From JBKDZP01 sp047971315 (lineage in GTDB: Bacteria; Bacillota_I; Bacilli_A; RF39; UBA660), in assembly GCA_047971315.1 (NCBI GenBank), contig JBKDZP010000016.1, positions 1 to 64,000 of the forward strand: a stretch of 64,000 bases of DNA, in the 5' to 3' direction. The notes beneath the pieces are model-generated. The model did no database searches. It was given only the letters and a program-made list of their open reading frames with translations, and was not told where the DNA came from. The translations under genes were made by a program, and so were the position numbers. Of this stretch, positions 34,943 through 43,296 are shown piece after piece (position 1 is the first letter of the stretch; the number at the start of each line of letters is the position of its first letter).

Positions 34943-36727
34943 CTAGAATCCACCACCAGAACCAAATGAGTCCAATTCACTTTCAGTAGCAATGATATTT
35001 ATTTGCATTCTTCTACTTCCACAAACAAATAAAGCATCTCCTTGATTATATCTTTTAATACTTTCTTTTTCATTATCATTTAAATCTATTAATTTTGATA
35101 AGTCCTCAACTGCTTGTTTTTTTAATCCCATTACTAAATAATAAGATGAATTATCAAATATTGCTTTTCCTTGAGTTATTACTCCCTGATCACTAAAGTC
35201 ACTTGGTTGTTGGGTAATTATTATTGTTCCAGTGTTATATTTTCTAGAACGTCTTTGAATTTGAGCTAAAAAGTCAGCTCCTAAAGTATTATTACCATTT
35301 AATAATACATGAGCTTCATCTACTGTTAAAATTGTATTGGTTCTTTTATCTAAAGTTAATCCCCATGCAAATTTTAAAATATTAAAAAACAATGCATTTC
35401 GAATATTTGTATCAGCATTCATTAATTCTCTAATATTAAATACAATGAAATTACTTTTTGGAGAGATTGTAGTATATCCATCAAAATAATATTTAAGTTC
35501 TTTAACAATCGGTCTTATTTTAAGTTCTAGTCTTTCCATTACATCTTTTTCATGTGTAGGCTCAGTCATTGATGCTAATCTTCCTTTAATTGTAGCATAC
35601 ACATCTTTAAATGTCGGATAATCTGCTGATTTAAATTTTGAAAAATCTGTACTAAAATCTATCCCAAATCGTCTGTATGTTTCTTGAACTGTTTCACTAA
35701 ACATATTTAGAACATCTTCTTCTATTTTAGGATCATAGTATTTCATAAAGGCTTTAATACTTTGAAGAGTTCTTGTTAAAATTGTATAACCTAATCCACC
35801 TTCAATTTCTTCTTCATCAGCATCAATTATAACTTCTAGTGGATTTACCATTCCGTATTCTCCACCTTTACCTAAATCAATAAAGTCTCCTTTATATCTT
35901 TTCGTCATTTCTTCTAATTCACCTTCAGGGTCAATTACTACAAGTTGACAATTATTTCTAAAATGACTTCTAAGAAGTAACTTTGCTGCTGTTGATTTAC
36001 CACTACCAGATGTACCTAAAATAATTAAATTAGCATTATTTCTATTATGTTCTTTTCTTATTTGATATAAGAATTGATTAAATAAAATTACTCCACCAGA
36101 GAAGTCTACTCCAAGTAATGTAGCTAAACCTGGATCTTTAATACTATCAAAGATAAATGGGTACATAGCTGCCAATGTAGGTGAAGGTATCGGTGTTCCA
36201 ATTCTTTCTTCAATATCTTGTTTCGGAAAGATTGGTAATATTGATTTTAGAACTTTTTCTTGTTCGAATCGTAGAGGAAAAGCTCTAAGTTCCATAGCTT
36301 CTAAATAACTTCTTACTTGAAGTTTCTTGCTTGCTAATTCTTCTTCACTATTTGCAGTAATCATTACATGCATTTGAAAATCATATATTTTTGATTGTGT
36401 TGCAGCTAATTGTGTAATAAATTGTTCTAGAGATTCGTAATCTTGTCTAATACGTTCTTGAAGAGTTCTATCATTTTCTTCTTGATATCTTCTTTTCAAA
36501 TCAGCAATTTCCTTATTTAACATTTTACTGATTACAGTAAATGGTAGTGGGATATGTTTTATAACTACTTTTATCCCAGACATACTTGTTAATGAAGATA
36601 AATATCCTTGCCCTATATATTTTGGAAATGAAACAACAGTTAATATTGTTGCATATTTATCACTTATTACAAAGCTGCTCGATTTAAATTCTAGTCCTTT
36701 AGGAGCTATTTGACTCTTTATATCCAT
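34943..36727 (-). CDS. VirB4-like T4SS ATPase, main part
   Basis: 594 residues. A middle region (~1-200) is followed by the motor: Walker A ILGTSGSGKSTAAKLLL (~236-252), VVIDPEGELEEM (~263), Walker B TILTVDEAHVLLNG (~468-481) and IIITQQPSDFSDQGV (~503-517). This is the TraC/VirB4 family that powers pilus or channel assembly. Usual VirB4 proteins are ~780-900 residues with an extra N-terminal domain. Here that domain sits in the preceding cistron (36727-37275); stop and start overlap by one base (ATAATG). Together they give ~776 residues, so this is either a natural split or a frameshift. Confidence 0.92.
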   Translation of the reverse strand: MDIKSQIAPKGLEFKSSSFVISDKYATILTVVSFPKYIGQGYLSSLTSMSGIKVVIKHIPLPFTVISKMLNKEIADLKRRYQEENDRTLQERIRQDYESLEQFITQLAATQSKIYDFQMHVMITANSEEELASKKLQVRSYLEAMELRAFPLRFEQEKVLKSILPIFPKQDIEERIGTPIPSPTLAAMYPFIFDSIKDPGLATLLGVDFSGGVILFNQFLYQIRKEHNRNNANLIILGTSGSGKSTAAKLLLRSHFRNNCQLVVIDPEGELEEMTKRYKGDFIDLGKGGEYGMVNPLEVIIDADEEEIEGGLGYTILTRTLQSIKAFMKYYDPKIEEDVLNMFSETVQETYRRFGIDFSTDFSKFKSADYPTFKDVYATIKGRLASMTEPTHEKDVMERLELKIRPIVKELKYYFDGYTTISPKSNFIVFNIRELMNADTNIRNALFFNILKFAWGLTLDKRTNTILTVDEAHVLLNGNNTLGADFLAQIQRRSRKYNTGTIIITQQPSDFSDQGVITQGKAIFDNSSYYLVMGLKKQAVEDLSKLIDLNDNEKESIKRYNQGDALFVCGSRRMQINIIATESELDSFGSGGGF

Positions 36728-37275
36728 TATGCCACCACCGTTCCAAATGTAGTTGTTTGTCCACCATTTAAAAAATTATCTAATATTATTCTCAAGTCAT
36801 CATTCGTTACTTGTTGTGTATTTAATCCAGCACCTGCGAATGTATTTATTAATTGTCTAATTCTTTTTGTAATAACTTCTTCATTTTTTTCTTTAAATAG
36901 TAAGAAGTATTCAGTATCAACTATATTATTATTCATAAAAATATTAGCCTTATCAATATCTTCCATTATTAATTTTCTTTTTACTTGATCATTAATTGAG
37001 TTATATAATAATTGTAGTTGAGATAGATAAACATTTATATCTACTGGTCTATCAGCAACTATTATCCAAAATTCATAATCAATCATATTATAAACATTTT
37101 TTAAATTTCTGATAATACCATCTTGAGTATCATAATCAAGTATAAATATATTTCTTGGCATAATTTTTATTCCCGTTACTTTTTCATTATTATCAAGAAC
37201 TATCATTCCATTAGTGATACTTTTTACAGGAACAAAACTTTCTGTATATTTACTTTTCGTCTTCTTTTGTGTCAC
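36727..37275 (-). CDS. VirB4 N-terminal domain encoded separately
   Basis: 182 residues from GTG 37275, with a poor ribosome site. It overlaps the PrgI-like gene by 26 bases and the VirB4 motor gene by 1. It reads FVPVKSITNGMIVLDNNEKV, then KNVYNMIDYEFWIIVADRPVD and RIRQLINTFAGAGLNTQQVT, the pattern of the N-terminal domain of TraC/VirB4 proteins that contacts VirB3 and VirB6. No ATPase motif is present. The one-base overlap with the next gene suggests strict translational coupling and a 1:1 complex, unless the junction is a sequencing or mutational frameshift. Confidence 0.75.
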   Translation of the reverse strand: MTQKKTKSKYTESFVPVKSITNGMIVLDNNEKVTGIKIMPRNIFILDYDTQDGIIRNLKNVYNMIDYEFWIIVADRPVDINVYLSQLQLLYNSINDQVKRKLIMEDIDKANIFMNNNIVDTEYFLLFKEKNEEVITKRIRQLINTFAGAGLNTQQVTNDDLRIILDNFLNGGQTTTFGTVVA

Positions 37276-37573
37276 TTGTCAAACACCAACCTTTCCAAAT
37301 GAATTTTTGTCTAGTTGTAAAAAAATTCCAAGTTGAAATTAAAACTGTTAATACATTATGATAATTTGGAATTGGAAAAACTAGGAAACCTGTTACTGCT
37401 GATGGGATAATTGCTATTATAGCAAATGTAATTTCTGCTATAGGTAGTATCATCATTAATAACAAAGTTAAGCCTACCCCACTGCCAAATAATATTAAAT
37501 CAAATGTGAAAAACAATCCAAAAATCATTAATGATTTTTTTGAATTTGCTGGAATTAAATAACTATTATTCAT
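37250..37573 (-). CDS. PrgI/VirB3-like membrane protein
   Basis: 107 residues with two hydrophobic helices (~16-36, 39-66) and the closing motif IPNYHNVLT...NFFTTRQKFIWKGWC, typical of the PrgI family of Gram-positive conjugation systems (the VirB3 counterpart). It lies directly before VirB4, as VirB3 does in all T4SSs. AGGGTGATATAA precedes ATG 37573. It overlaps the next gene by 26 bases. Confidence 0.85.
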   Translation of the reverse strand: MNNSYLIPANSKKSLMIFGLFFTFDLILFGSGVGLTLLLMMILPIAEITFAIIAIIPSAVTGFLVFPIPNYHNVLTVLISTWNFFTTRQKFIWKGWCLTSDTKEDEK

Positions 37574-37587
37574 TTATATCACCCTTT

Positions 37588-39432
37588 TTATTTTTTAGTT
37601 TCCACTACTTTTTGCGTAGCATGAGCAGATTCATATCGATCACTCTTTTCTAAAATAACCTTATCATCTTTAACTGTATTTGTATTACGTTTTAAATCAT
37701 TACTATTTGAAATTGTTCCCATTGTACTAAATGTACTAATATCACTATAATCGTTAATAATTGTATTTAAAGAATTCATGTTACTATTAATTTGCACATT
37801 AGCACCTGAATCAATATAATCACGTTTTGCATTTGAATAAGCAGCATTATATGCACTTTGAGCATCCGCTATTTCTACCGCGGTAGCTCCGTTATTTTTC
37901 AAAACTTCAATATTAGATTTTAATACAGCAACATTACCTGTTCCTGTTATACTAGCACCAGCGGTATTTGTATAAGTAAATGTAGTTCTCGTACTTGCAT
38001 CCTTATCAACTTCACCTCCAGCTTTTTTATCAATTTCATCTTGTATTTTTATAAATTTATCATATCCCTCTACTGCACGATCTTGTTTTTTCGCTTCAGT
38101 CGGCATTCCAAACATTGTTTGACCTCTAGCAATTAGTCTATCTGACATTGTTGAACCAGCATCAATTAAATCATCACGATTATTTCTGTTAGCCATTGTT
38201 TTTTGATAAGAATTTGCAATATTTTTTCCAAATTTTTCATTGTGAATTCCACCCATTAGAGCTTTAGAAGCTCCACCAAATAATCCTCCTTGAGCACTTA
38301 ATAAAGCACCCCCAATCCCATCACCATTTTTTATTTTTGCTGCAAAATTTGATGCACCAGACGCTGCTCCTACTAAACCCATCGCTGTGGCTGTTTTTGC
38401 TGTAGAAATAAGAGCTTTACCTCCTAATGCTTCATCTTGAACTTTTTTAATAGGATTTAATGTAAATTTAGAATCAAGATTAATCCCAAAAATATCTTCT
38501 AATAATTTAGGTAATTGTTTCGCAAATATTAGAGCTCCAATAATGATAAATAACATTACAAATGGATTATCTGTTACTTGACCATTTGTTCTCATACCAT
38601 CAAACTCCGTGATTACCAAAATAGCAAAATCAATAACTGCAATTCTCACAAATAAACTTGCATATGTTCCTAAACATGCTTTTATCCATTTAGCAAAAAT
38701 TCCATTTTTACCAGATTTTGGATCAATATATGAAATTATTGGTATTGGAGCAATTAATTGTAGAAATCCAAATTTAACTGAACGTGTTGCAATATCAAAA
38801 CAAAACATAAATAATATCCAAGCAATAAATCCACCTGCTATTGTTGATACTATTGGAATATAATTCATAATATATTCATCATCCTGTTTTAAATACAACG
38901 TTTTACTTATTAGACTTGGCATACTGTATCGATTTTGTTCAATATAATCGTTTCCATCATCATATGACTGTGTATAAAACACTGTAAACGTATTATATGC
39001 CATCATTTTACCTGTTGATTGAGCAGTGCTTACATTATAATCTTCTGATACACCAAATATAATTTTTTCTATAACTGATTCATTAAGTATATTTTGTTGA
39101 AGAGTCATAGATGTCGAAAATATTTTAGGGGTTATAATAATTAAAATTAATACCAGTAGTATATTCTTAATCATCTTTTTACCACCATTTTCCTTATCAG
39201 CCATTTGATCTGGATTTACAATGTATGTAAGTAATGAAAATGAAACTTTAAATATCAAAAATATTCCTAAAAAACTATATATTCTTGTTGAAAAGTTTAA
39301 AAGCATGTCATTGCTAAATATTGTGGTTTTTGCTATTTCCATTAATAAATTATAGACCACATTAATTAATGAATAAATACCATTATCAATCATTGCTAAC
39401 AATGTTCTAAATCCCTCTGCAAATACATCCAT
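37588..39432 (-). CDS. VirB6/TrbL-like polytopic channel protein
   Basis: 614 residues from ATG 39432 (AGGTGATAGTA before it). About six membrane helices lie within ~1-300, including VSFSLLTYIVNPDQMADKEN and the amphipathic FDIATRSVKFGFLQLIAPIP. A Gly/Ala-rich stretch and a long hydrophilic tail (~380-614) are cytoplasmic or extracellular. Layout and position (between the VirB2-like and PrgI-like genes) match VirB6/TrbL of Gram-positive T4SSs (for example CD1107/CD1112-like proteins), the inner-membrane channel. Family recognition is by layout more than by motif. Confidence 0.8.
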   Translation of the reverse strand: MDVFAEGFRTLLAMIDNGIYSLINVVYNLLMEIAKTTIFSNDMLLNFSTRIYSFLGIFLIFKVSFSLLTYIVNPDQMADKENGGKKMIKNILLVLILIIITPKIFSTSMTLQQNILNESVIEKIIFGVSEDYNVSTAQSTGKMMAYNTFTVFYTQSYDDGNDYIEQNRYSMPSLISKTLYLKQDDEYIMNYIPIVSTIAGGFIAWILFMFCFDIATRSVKFGFLQLIAPIPIISYIDPKSGKNGIFAKWIKACLGTYASLFVRIAVIDFAILVITEFDGMRTNGQVTDNPFVMLFIIIGALIFAKQLPKLLEDIFGINLDSKFTLNPIKKVQDEALGGKALISTAKTATAMGLVGAASGASNFAAKIKNGDGIGGALLSAQGGLFGGASKALMGGIHNEKFGKNIANSYQKTMANRNNRDDLIDAGSTMSDRLIARGQTMFGMPTEAKKQDRAVEGYDKFIKIQDEIDKKAGGEVDKDASTRTTFTYTNTAGASITGTGNVAVLKSNIEVLKNNGATAVEIADAQSAYNAAYSNAKRDYIDSGANVQINSNMNSLNTIINDYSDISTFSTMGTISNSNDLKRNTNTVKDDKVILEKSDRYESAHATQKVVETKK

Positions 39433-39448
39433 TACTATCACCTCATTT

Positions 39449-40540
39449 CTAATTTAATAAACAATTTAAAAATTCATATTGAGAACTTAACCCGCTAATA
39501 TTCAAAAAAAATTCTACTAATATTGGAACAAAAATTAATATTATTGCTGCTACTAATCTCTTAATACTCTTATTTAGTACTTCTTTAAAAGATTTATCTT
39601 CACCTGTCAATATTACTCCAAGAAAATCAATAATACCCAAAATAACTACTAAAATTGGTGCTGCTAGTTTAACTAAATTATATGCAGTTTTAATCATTGA
39701 CAAAGTTTCGTCTCCAAACATATTGCAGCTCAAATCAGTATCAATTGGACAAATCATTTCACTATATTCACAAATTCCTGAGCAAAAATGTTCAATTTGT
39801 TCATCATTATATGAATTACATAAATTTCCTAAAACAGAATTATTAGAAATTGAAGAATTTGTAGAGACAGAAGTTTTTATTATTTTTGCAGATTTAACAT
39901 AATAAATATCTGGACATTCCTCACTATAAATCATATTATAATTATTAAGAATACTACCATCAGGCAAAGTTATTGTATGATTTGATCCTGCAGCATCTAT
40001 TTTAATAATTTCTCCACTTTCTTGACCTTTATAATTACAAGAAAATGTACTTGCTTCTACCGTTGTTTGTTGATCTTTTATAGAACAAGTATTAGCACAT
40101 TCACTTGTACTTGTATCCAATAATACAACATTATATCCACTACCTGAGGTAACTGAATTACTAAAGCCCTTAATATTTTGAAGAGTGATCTCACCTTCAC
40201 CGTATACATATAATGGACAATCACCAACATATGTAGTATTTGAAATAAATCCAGCTTTTATTAGTTGTTCTTCAGTAACTAAATTTTCGCTATCTTCAAA
40301 ATATAATTTTGAATTTAATAATGCATTACCAGTTTCAATATACGCATTAGTATCTTTTAAATCTTTTTGTATTAAAATATATGTACCATCAAAATATTGG
40401 CAATATAAATTAAATTCATTTGCAGAATTACCATCAAGTGTTATTGTAACACCATTAAATGTAACTGCAGTTGCACTTACATTTACCGATAATCCAAACA
40501 TTAATATTAAAAATGTAATTATATAGCTTATTTTTTTCAT
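39449..40540 (-). CDS. Secreted Cys-rich protein with a C-terminal VirB2-like module
   Basis: 363 residues. A signal peptide (1-24, MKKISYIITFLILMFGLSVN) leads to an extracellular region with about 17 Cys, among them a cluster SGICEYSEMICPIDTDLSC. The last ~90 residues hold two membrane helices with a Lys-rich link: VKLAAPILVVILGIIDFLGV, then FKEVLNKSIKRLVAAIILIF. This end resembles the 115-residue protein at 40630-40977 and VirB2/TrbC-like pilins. It is the first gene of the distal T4SS transcript, having its own extended -10 (40573-40578). A large outer domain fused to a VirB2-like anchor suggests a modified channel or pilus subunit. Confidence 0.7.
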   Translation of the reverse strand: MKKISYIITFLILMFGLSVNVSATAVTFNGVTITLDGNSANEFNLYCQYFDGTYILIQKDLKDTNAYIETGNALLNSKLYFEDSENLVTEEQLIKAGFISNTTYVGDCPLYVYGEGEITLQNIKGFSNSVTSGSGYNVVLLDTSTSECANTCSIKDQQTTVEASTFSCNYKGQESGEIIKIDAAGSNHTITLPDGSILNNYNMIYSEECPDIYYVKSAKIIKTSVSTNSSISNNSVLGNLCNSYNDEQIEHFCSGICEYSEMICPIDTDLSCNMFGDETLSMIKTAYNLVKLAAPILVVILGIIDFLGVILTGEDKSFKEVLNKSIKRLVAAIILIFVPILVEFFLNISGLSSQYEFLNCLLN

Positions 40541-40572
40541 ATTATCACTCCAGTTTGATTTTTTACATATAC

Positions 40573-40581
40573 ATTATAGCA
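40573..40581 (-). promoter_or_regulatory. Extended -10 promoter of the distal T4SS genes
   Basis: TGCTATAAT on the minus strand (TATAAT 40573-40578); the -35 (TTCCTT) is poor and lies inside the terminator hairpin. It would start the block 40540 to 30051. Confidence 0.65.
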
Positions 40582-40582
40582 T

Positions 40583-40617
40583 AAAAAAAAATAATAAGGA
40601 ATATGTTCTTATTATTT
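40583..40617 (-). terminator. Terminator after the first VirB2-like gene
   Basis: Ten-base stem AAATAATAAG/CTTATTATTT (40589-40598, 40608-40617), loop of 9, then eight T on the minus strand. It splits the cluster into transcripts and may be partly read through. Confidence 0.8.
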
Positions 40618-40629
40618 TATTTATTTTTA

Positions 40630-40977
40630 TTAATTTTGATTTTTGCAGTGATCAATATCACTAACGAAACATGAAATACAAGATTTCATATCTTCACCAT
40701 CTGAAGCTCCAGCATTAGCTAACATCCCAAATACTAATTGAACAATTGCAACAATAAAGAAAATTATTACTGCATAAATTATTCTTTTAATTAAAGTAGT
40801 TTGTGCAGTTTTCATAACTTTTTCATCATTACTCATTACTGCTTTTCCCATATCAATCATTCCAAACATGATCAATATAATTGGAATTATAACCTTAAAT
40901 AAATTAATTACCATAATTGTAAAACTAGGTATCATTGGATCAATATCAATGCTACATTTTGCTAATATTTCTAACAT
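40630..40977 (-). CDS. VirB2-like small membrane protein (putative pilin/channel subunit)
   Basis: 115 residues. Two membrane helices (~16-43 and ~66-90) are joined by a charged loop NDEKVMKTAQTTLIKRI, the layout of Gram-positive VirB2/TrbC-like proteins. A Cys-containing tail (MKSCISCFVSDIDHC) follows; Cys8 is near the start. There is no signal peptide, so the first helix must insert the protein. AAGGAGGG precedes ATG 40977. It forms a transcription unit of its own: strong promoter (41035-41063) in front, terminator (40583-40617) behind. This is what one expects of a subunit needed in large amounts. Confidence 0.75.
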   Translation of the reverse strand: MLEILAKCSIDIDPMIPSFTIMVINLFKVIIPIILIMFGMIDMGKAVMSNDEKVMKTAQTTLIKRIIYAVIIFFIVAIVQLVFGMLANAGASDGEDMKSCISCFVSDIDHCKNQN

Positions 40978-40999
40978 ATAAACCCTCCTTAAAATATAT

Positions 41000-41052
41000 A
41001 AACTTATAAAGTTTATGAATACTTTACTAAATATATATTACTTTATAAAGTA
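41000..41052. promoter_or_regulatory. Two similar palindromes in the promoter/leader of the VirB2-like gene
   Basis: A perfect 14-base palindrome TACTTTATAAAGTA (41039-41052) lies in the promoter spacer. A second, AAACTT-ATA-AAGTTT (41000-41014), lies in the leader. The shared core ACTT(T)ATAAAGT suggests a repressor site pair (inference). Confidence 0.55.
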
Positions 41053-41063
41053 TTATTTGTCAA
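41035..41063 (-). promoter_or_regulatory. Promoter of the VirB2-like gene
   Basis: -35 TTGACA (41058-41063), 17-base spacer, -10 TAATAT (41035-41040). It begins three bases after the stop codon of the TadZ-like gene. Confidence 0.8.
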
Positions 41064-41066
41064 GTT

Positions 41067-42074
41067 TTACTTTCCAAATATACCTAAAATTTTATTTTTC
41101 TCTTCTTGTTCATCATTATTTTGTTTAGTAAAACCTACTCTTATTAAAAATGTATTTAATGAATGAATACTTTTTTCTCTGTCATCTAATGGTGGCATAT
41201 TGTAAAAAACTTTTATACCAGCTTCATATTCAAAATCTAATACATCTTTTGAATTTAATAAACTTTGATTTAAAATCATTTTTTTATCTTTTAAAGTCTT
41301 AAAAATTTTATTATTTACAAGCATTAACTTATTTAATTTAATAATTGATGGTTCAATTAAATAAAGTATATCATGACAAATCACTTCTGCTTGTGCACTA
41401 TCGTTTATATCAACAATTATTACATCTTTATCATTATGTTTTGTTATAAAACTTCCTAATTCTAAATTTGTCACTGAATATAGATCTTTATCATTAAAAT
41501 ATCTAAAGTCACTTTTATTTGCCTCAACAGCTACTACTGAGTAGTTTTGTTGTAGTTGTTTTTTTATCATATAAGCTAAAGTAGTTGCTCCAGACTGTTT
41601 AGTAATATTTTTAATTCCTATTACTAAACAACCTACTCTTTGTTCAACTATTCTTTCAACAACAGCTTCACGTTGTGATTCTGCTTGTTGCATATCAAGT
41701 TGATGAATATGAGCAACATCACGATATGAATTTGGATTATTATATAAATAAGTTATACCTTCAATATTTTTAGTAAAGTTATAAATACCCATTGATATTA
41801 ATTTCGATAAATAATCGCCTGATGAACTTTCAGTTGATTCATCTAATAATAATATTATTTTATCCATATCTAATGATATTGTTAATTTTTGTAAGTTTTT
41901 AATATCTTTATAATTTTTTATCGCAGTGATATCTAAAATCATTCTTTGAAAAAAGAAATTTTGAAATTGAGAAATAATTTCATCTGCTTCAAATTCACCA
42001 TTTAGACTTTTTATTATATCAATATCTAAACCATCTAGCATTGATTGATTCTTATTTGAAATAATTACATTCAT
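41067..42074 (-). CDS. TadZ/CpaE-like pilus-localisation protein
   Basis: 335 residues. The N-terminal ~110 residues resemble an atypical receiver domain (TISLDMDKIILLLDES) and the C-terminal part a MinD/ParA-type fold. The P-loop is degenerate: GIKNITKQSGATTLAYMI (~153-170) where GxKGGxGKTT is expected, but the TT and a later VIIVDINDS (~217) remain. TadZ/CpaE proteins position the Tad machine at the cell pole. It is the last gene of the Tad block, and AGGAGGATG precedes ATG 42074. The VirB2-like gene follows with a new promoter, so this is the junction between the Tad and T4SS parts. Confidence 0.8.
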   Translation of the reverse strand: MNVIISNKNQSMLDGLDIDIIKSLNGEFEADEIISQFQNFFFQRMILDITAIKNYKDIKNLQKLTISLDMDKIILLLDESTESSSGDYLSKLISMGIYNFTKNIEGITYLYNNPNSYRDVAHIHQLDMQQAESQREAVVERIVEQRVGCLVIGIKNITKQSGATTLAYMIKKQLQQNYSVVAVEANKSDFRYFNDKDLYSVTNLELGSFITKHNDKDVIIVDINDSAQAEVICHDILYLIEPSIIKLNKLMLVNNKIFKTLKDKKMILNQSLLNSKDVLDFEYEAGIKVFYNMPPLDDREKSIHSLNTFLIRVGFTKQNNDEQEEKNKILGIFGK

Positions 42075-42093
42075 GCTGTTTTCATCCTCCTAA

Positions 42094-42558
42094 TTATCCT
42101 ATTACTCCCATAATTTTAGTTTCTCCAAAAATTGGAAATTCCACACTAATACCAATAATTGGAATCTCAAAATACATATATGTAGTAACTCCATAGTAAG
42201 CACCTCTTGATGTAACATGTCTAGTTATACAATATCTATAATTAGATGAAGTTGATTTTGATACCACAGCACCACCTCTTGTAGAACAAGTTGTTTTACT
42301 GCTAATTCGGTATCCAATTTCCTTCAAATTGGCATTTATATCTGTTTCTATTATACTTAATAAAATTGGAGAATTAATTTGATTAGTTCCTAAATCCCCA
42401 TTTACTATTGTTTCATTTCTTTCTAAAATTTCAATTATTTTGTTTTTTACTTTAAAAGCTTTTGTATAACTAATTGATCCAGCAAAGAACATGATAAAGA
42501 TAAAAACAAATGTTATAACTAAATTTAATATAAAGGTATTTCCAATTGCTTCTTTCAT
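42094..42558 (-). CDS. TadE-like minor pilin A
   Basis: 154 residues. MKEAIGNTFILN is followed by a hydrophobic helix (~10-30) with a Ser/Gly-rich end and AFKVKNKIIEILERNE, then a beta-rich outer domain with two Cys and a repeated CPxI-type end (PIIGISVEFPIFGE). The form is that of TadE/TadF pseudopilins. It is a clear paralogue of the next gene upstream (both have SYxKAFKVxxxI). GGTGATAGA precedes the ATG. It lies between minor pilin B and the TadZ-like gene. Confidence 0.75.
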   Translation of the reverse strand: MKEAIGNTFILNLVITFVFIFIMFFAGSISYTKAFKVKNKIIEILERNETIVNGDLGTNQINSPILLSIIETDINANLKEIGYRISSKTTCSTRGGAVVSKSTSSNYRYCITRHVTSRGAYYGVTTYMYFEIPIIGISVEFPIFGETKIMGVIG

Positions 42559-42570
42559 TCTATCACCAAC

Positions 42571-43029
42571 TTAATTTTTATTGAATTCATAAATTCTTTC
42601 ACTTTCGGAATATACTGGAACCTTAAAAGTACCACCTAAAATAGGAATATCAACAAATATATATGTAACTATACCATAACTAAAATATCCATTTACTTTA
42701 TCATATTCATAAATACAATATAAATAATTGTTAGTTATAAAAGGTACGGCACTATATGTTTTTGTTTTACCATTTATTGTATGACTTCTATTCTTGCAAG
42801 TTTGTACATTTGATGTATTAACTCTATATCCTAATGTAGATAAAGAATCATTTATTTCATTATTAGATAAATAGTTATACCCTTCATGTCTTTCTAATGA
42901 ATAAGCAATTCTACTATTAACTTTAAAAGCTTTCATATAACTTAAGGTTGCGGCAAGGAAACCGAAAGTTATTACAATAAACACAATAATTATATTATAT
43001 AGGAATACACTTCCAATCCCTTGTTTCAT
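42571..43029 (-). CDS. TadE-like minor pilin B
   Basis: 152 residues. MKQGIGSVFLYN leads to a hydrophobic helix (~9-28), SYMKAFKVNSRIAYSLERHEG and a beta-rich domain with two Cys (QTCK, YCIY), ending PILGGTFKVPVYSESE. It is paralogous to minor pilin A. The Gly at position 6 in these two and in the Flp-like protein may mark the prepilin cleavage site (inference). AGGTGGTGG precedes ATG 43029, and the gene lies 25 bases behind the Flp-like gene. Confidence 0.75.
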   Translation of the reverse strand: MKQGIGSVFLYNIIIVFIVITFGFLAATLSYMKAFKVNSRIAYSLERHEGYNYLSNNEINDSLSTLGYRVNTSNVQTCKNRSHTINGKTKTYSAVPFITNNYLYCIYEYDKVNGYFSYGIVTYIFVDIPILGGTFKVPVYSESERIYEFNKN

Positions 43030-43054
43030 AATCCACCACCTAATTAATTATTTA

Positions 43055-43246
43055 TTAGTCTGTACAAGTAGTACTTGCTCCTTGACATGCATTATTTACC
43101 CAAGTTCCACCATTACTCATACAACAACTTTTCTTTTCAGTGCTTTTCATCATACTTGAAATAATTGGTGTTGCTACAGCAACAATTATACCTATTAAAA
43201 TAATGGTAACTACTGTCATATTTGCTTCTCCAGCTGCTTCTTTCAT
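43055..43246 (-). CDS. Flp-like major pilin candidate
   Basis: 63 residues: MKEAAGEANMTVVTIILIGIIV... with one long hydrophobic helix (~9-30), then SSMMKSTEKKSCC and a short Cys-rich end (5 Cys including the CC pair). Size and layout match Flp/TadE-type pilins; the leader would be cut after Gly6 in MKEAAG|E. Flp pilins normally have Glu-Tyr at +5/+6, which is not seen here. It has its own very strong promoter (43267-43296), as expected for the most abundant subunit, and GGTGGTGAG before the ATG. Confidence 0.75.
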   Translation of the reverse strand: MKEAAGEANMTVVTIILIGIIVAVATPIISSMMKSTEKKSCCMSNGGTWVNNACQGASTTCTD

Positions 43247-43266
43247 TTTCTCACCACCCTTGTTTA

Positions 43267-43296
43267 ATTATATCACTATGTAATCTGTTTTTTCAA
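43267..43296 (-). promoter_or_regulatory. Promoter of the Flp-like pilin gene
   Basis: -35 TTGAAA (43291-43296), 18-base spacer, extended -10 TGATATAAT (-10 hexamer 43267-43272). The -35 box touches the stop codon of the tadC-like gene. Confidence 0.8.
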
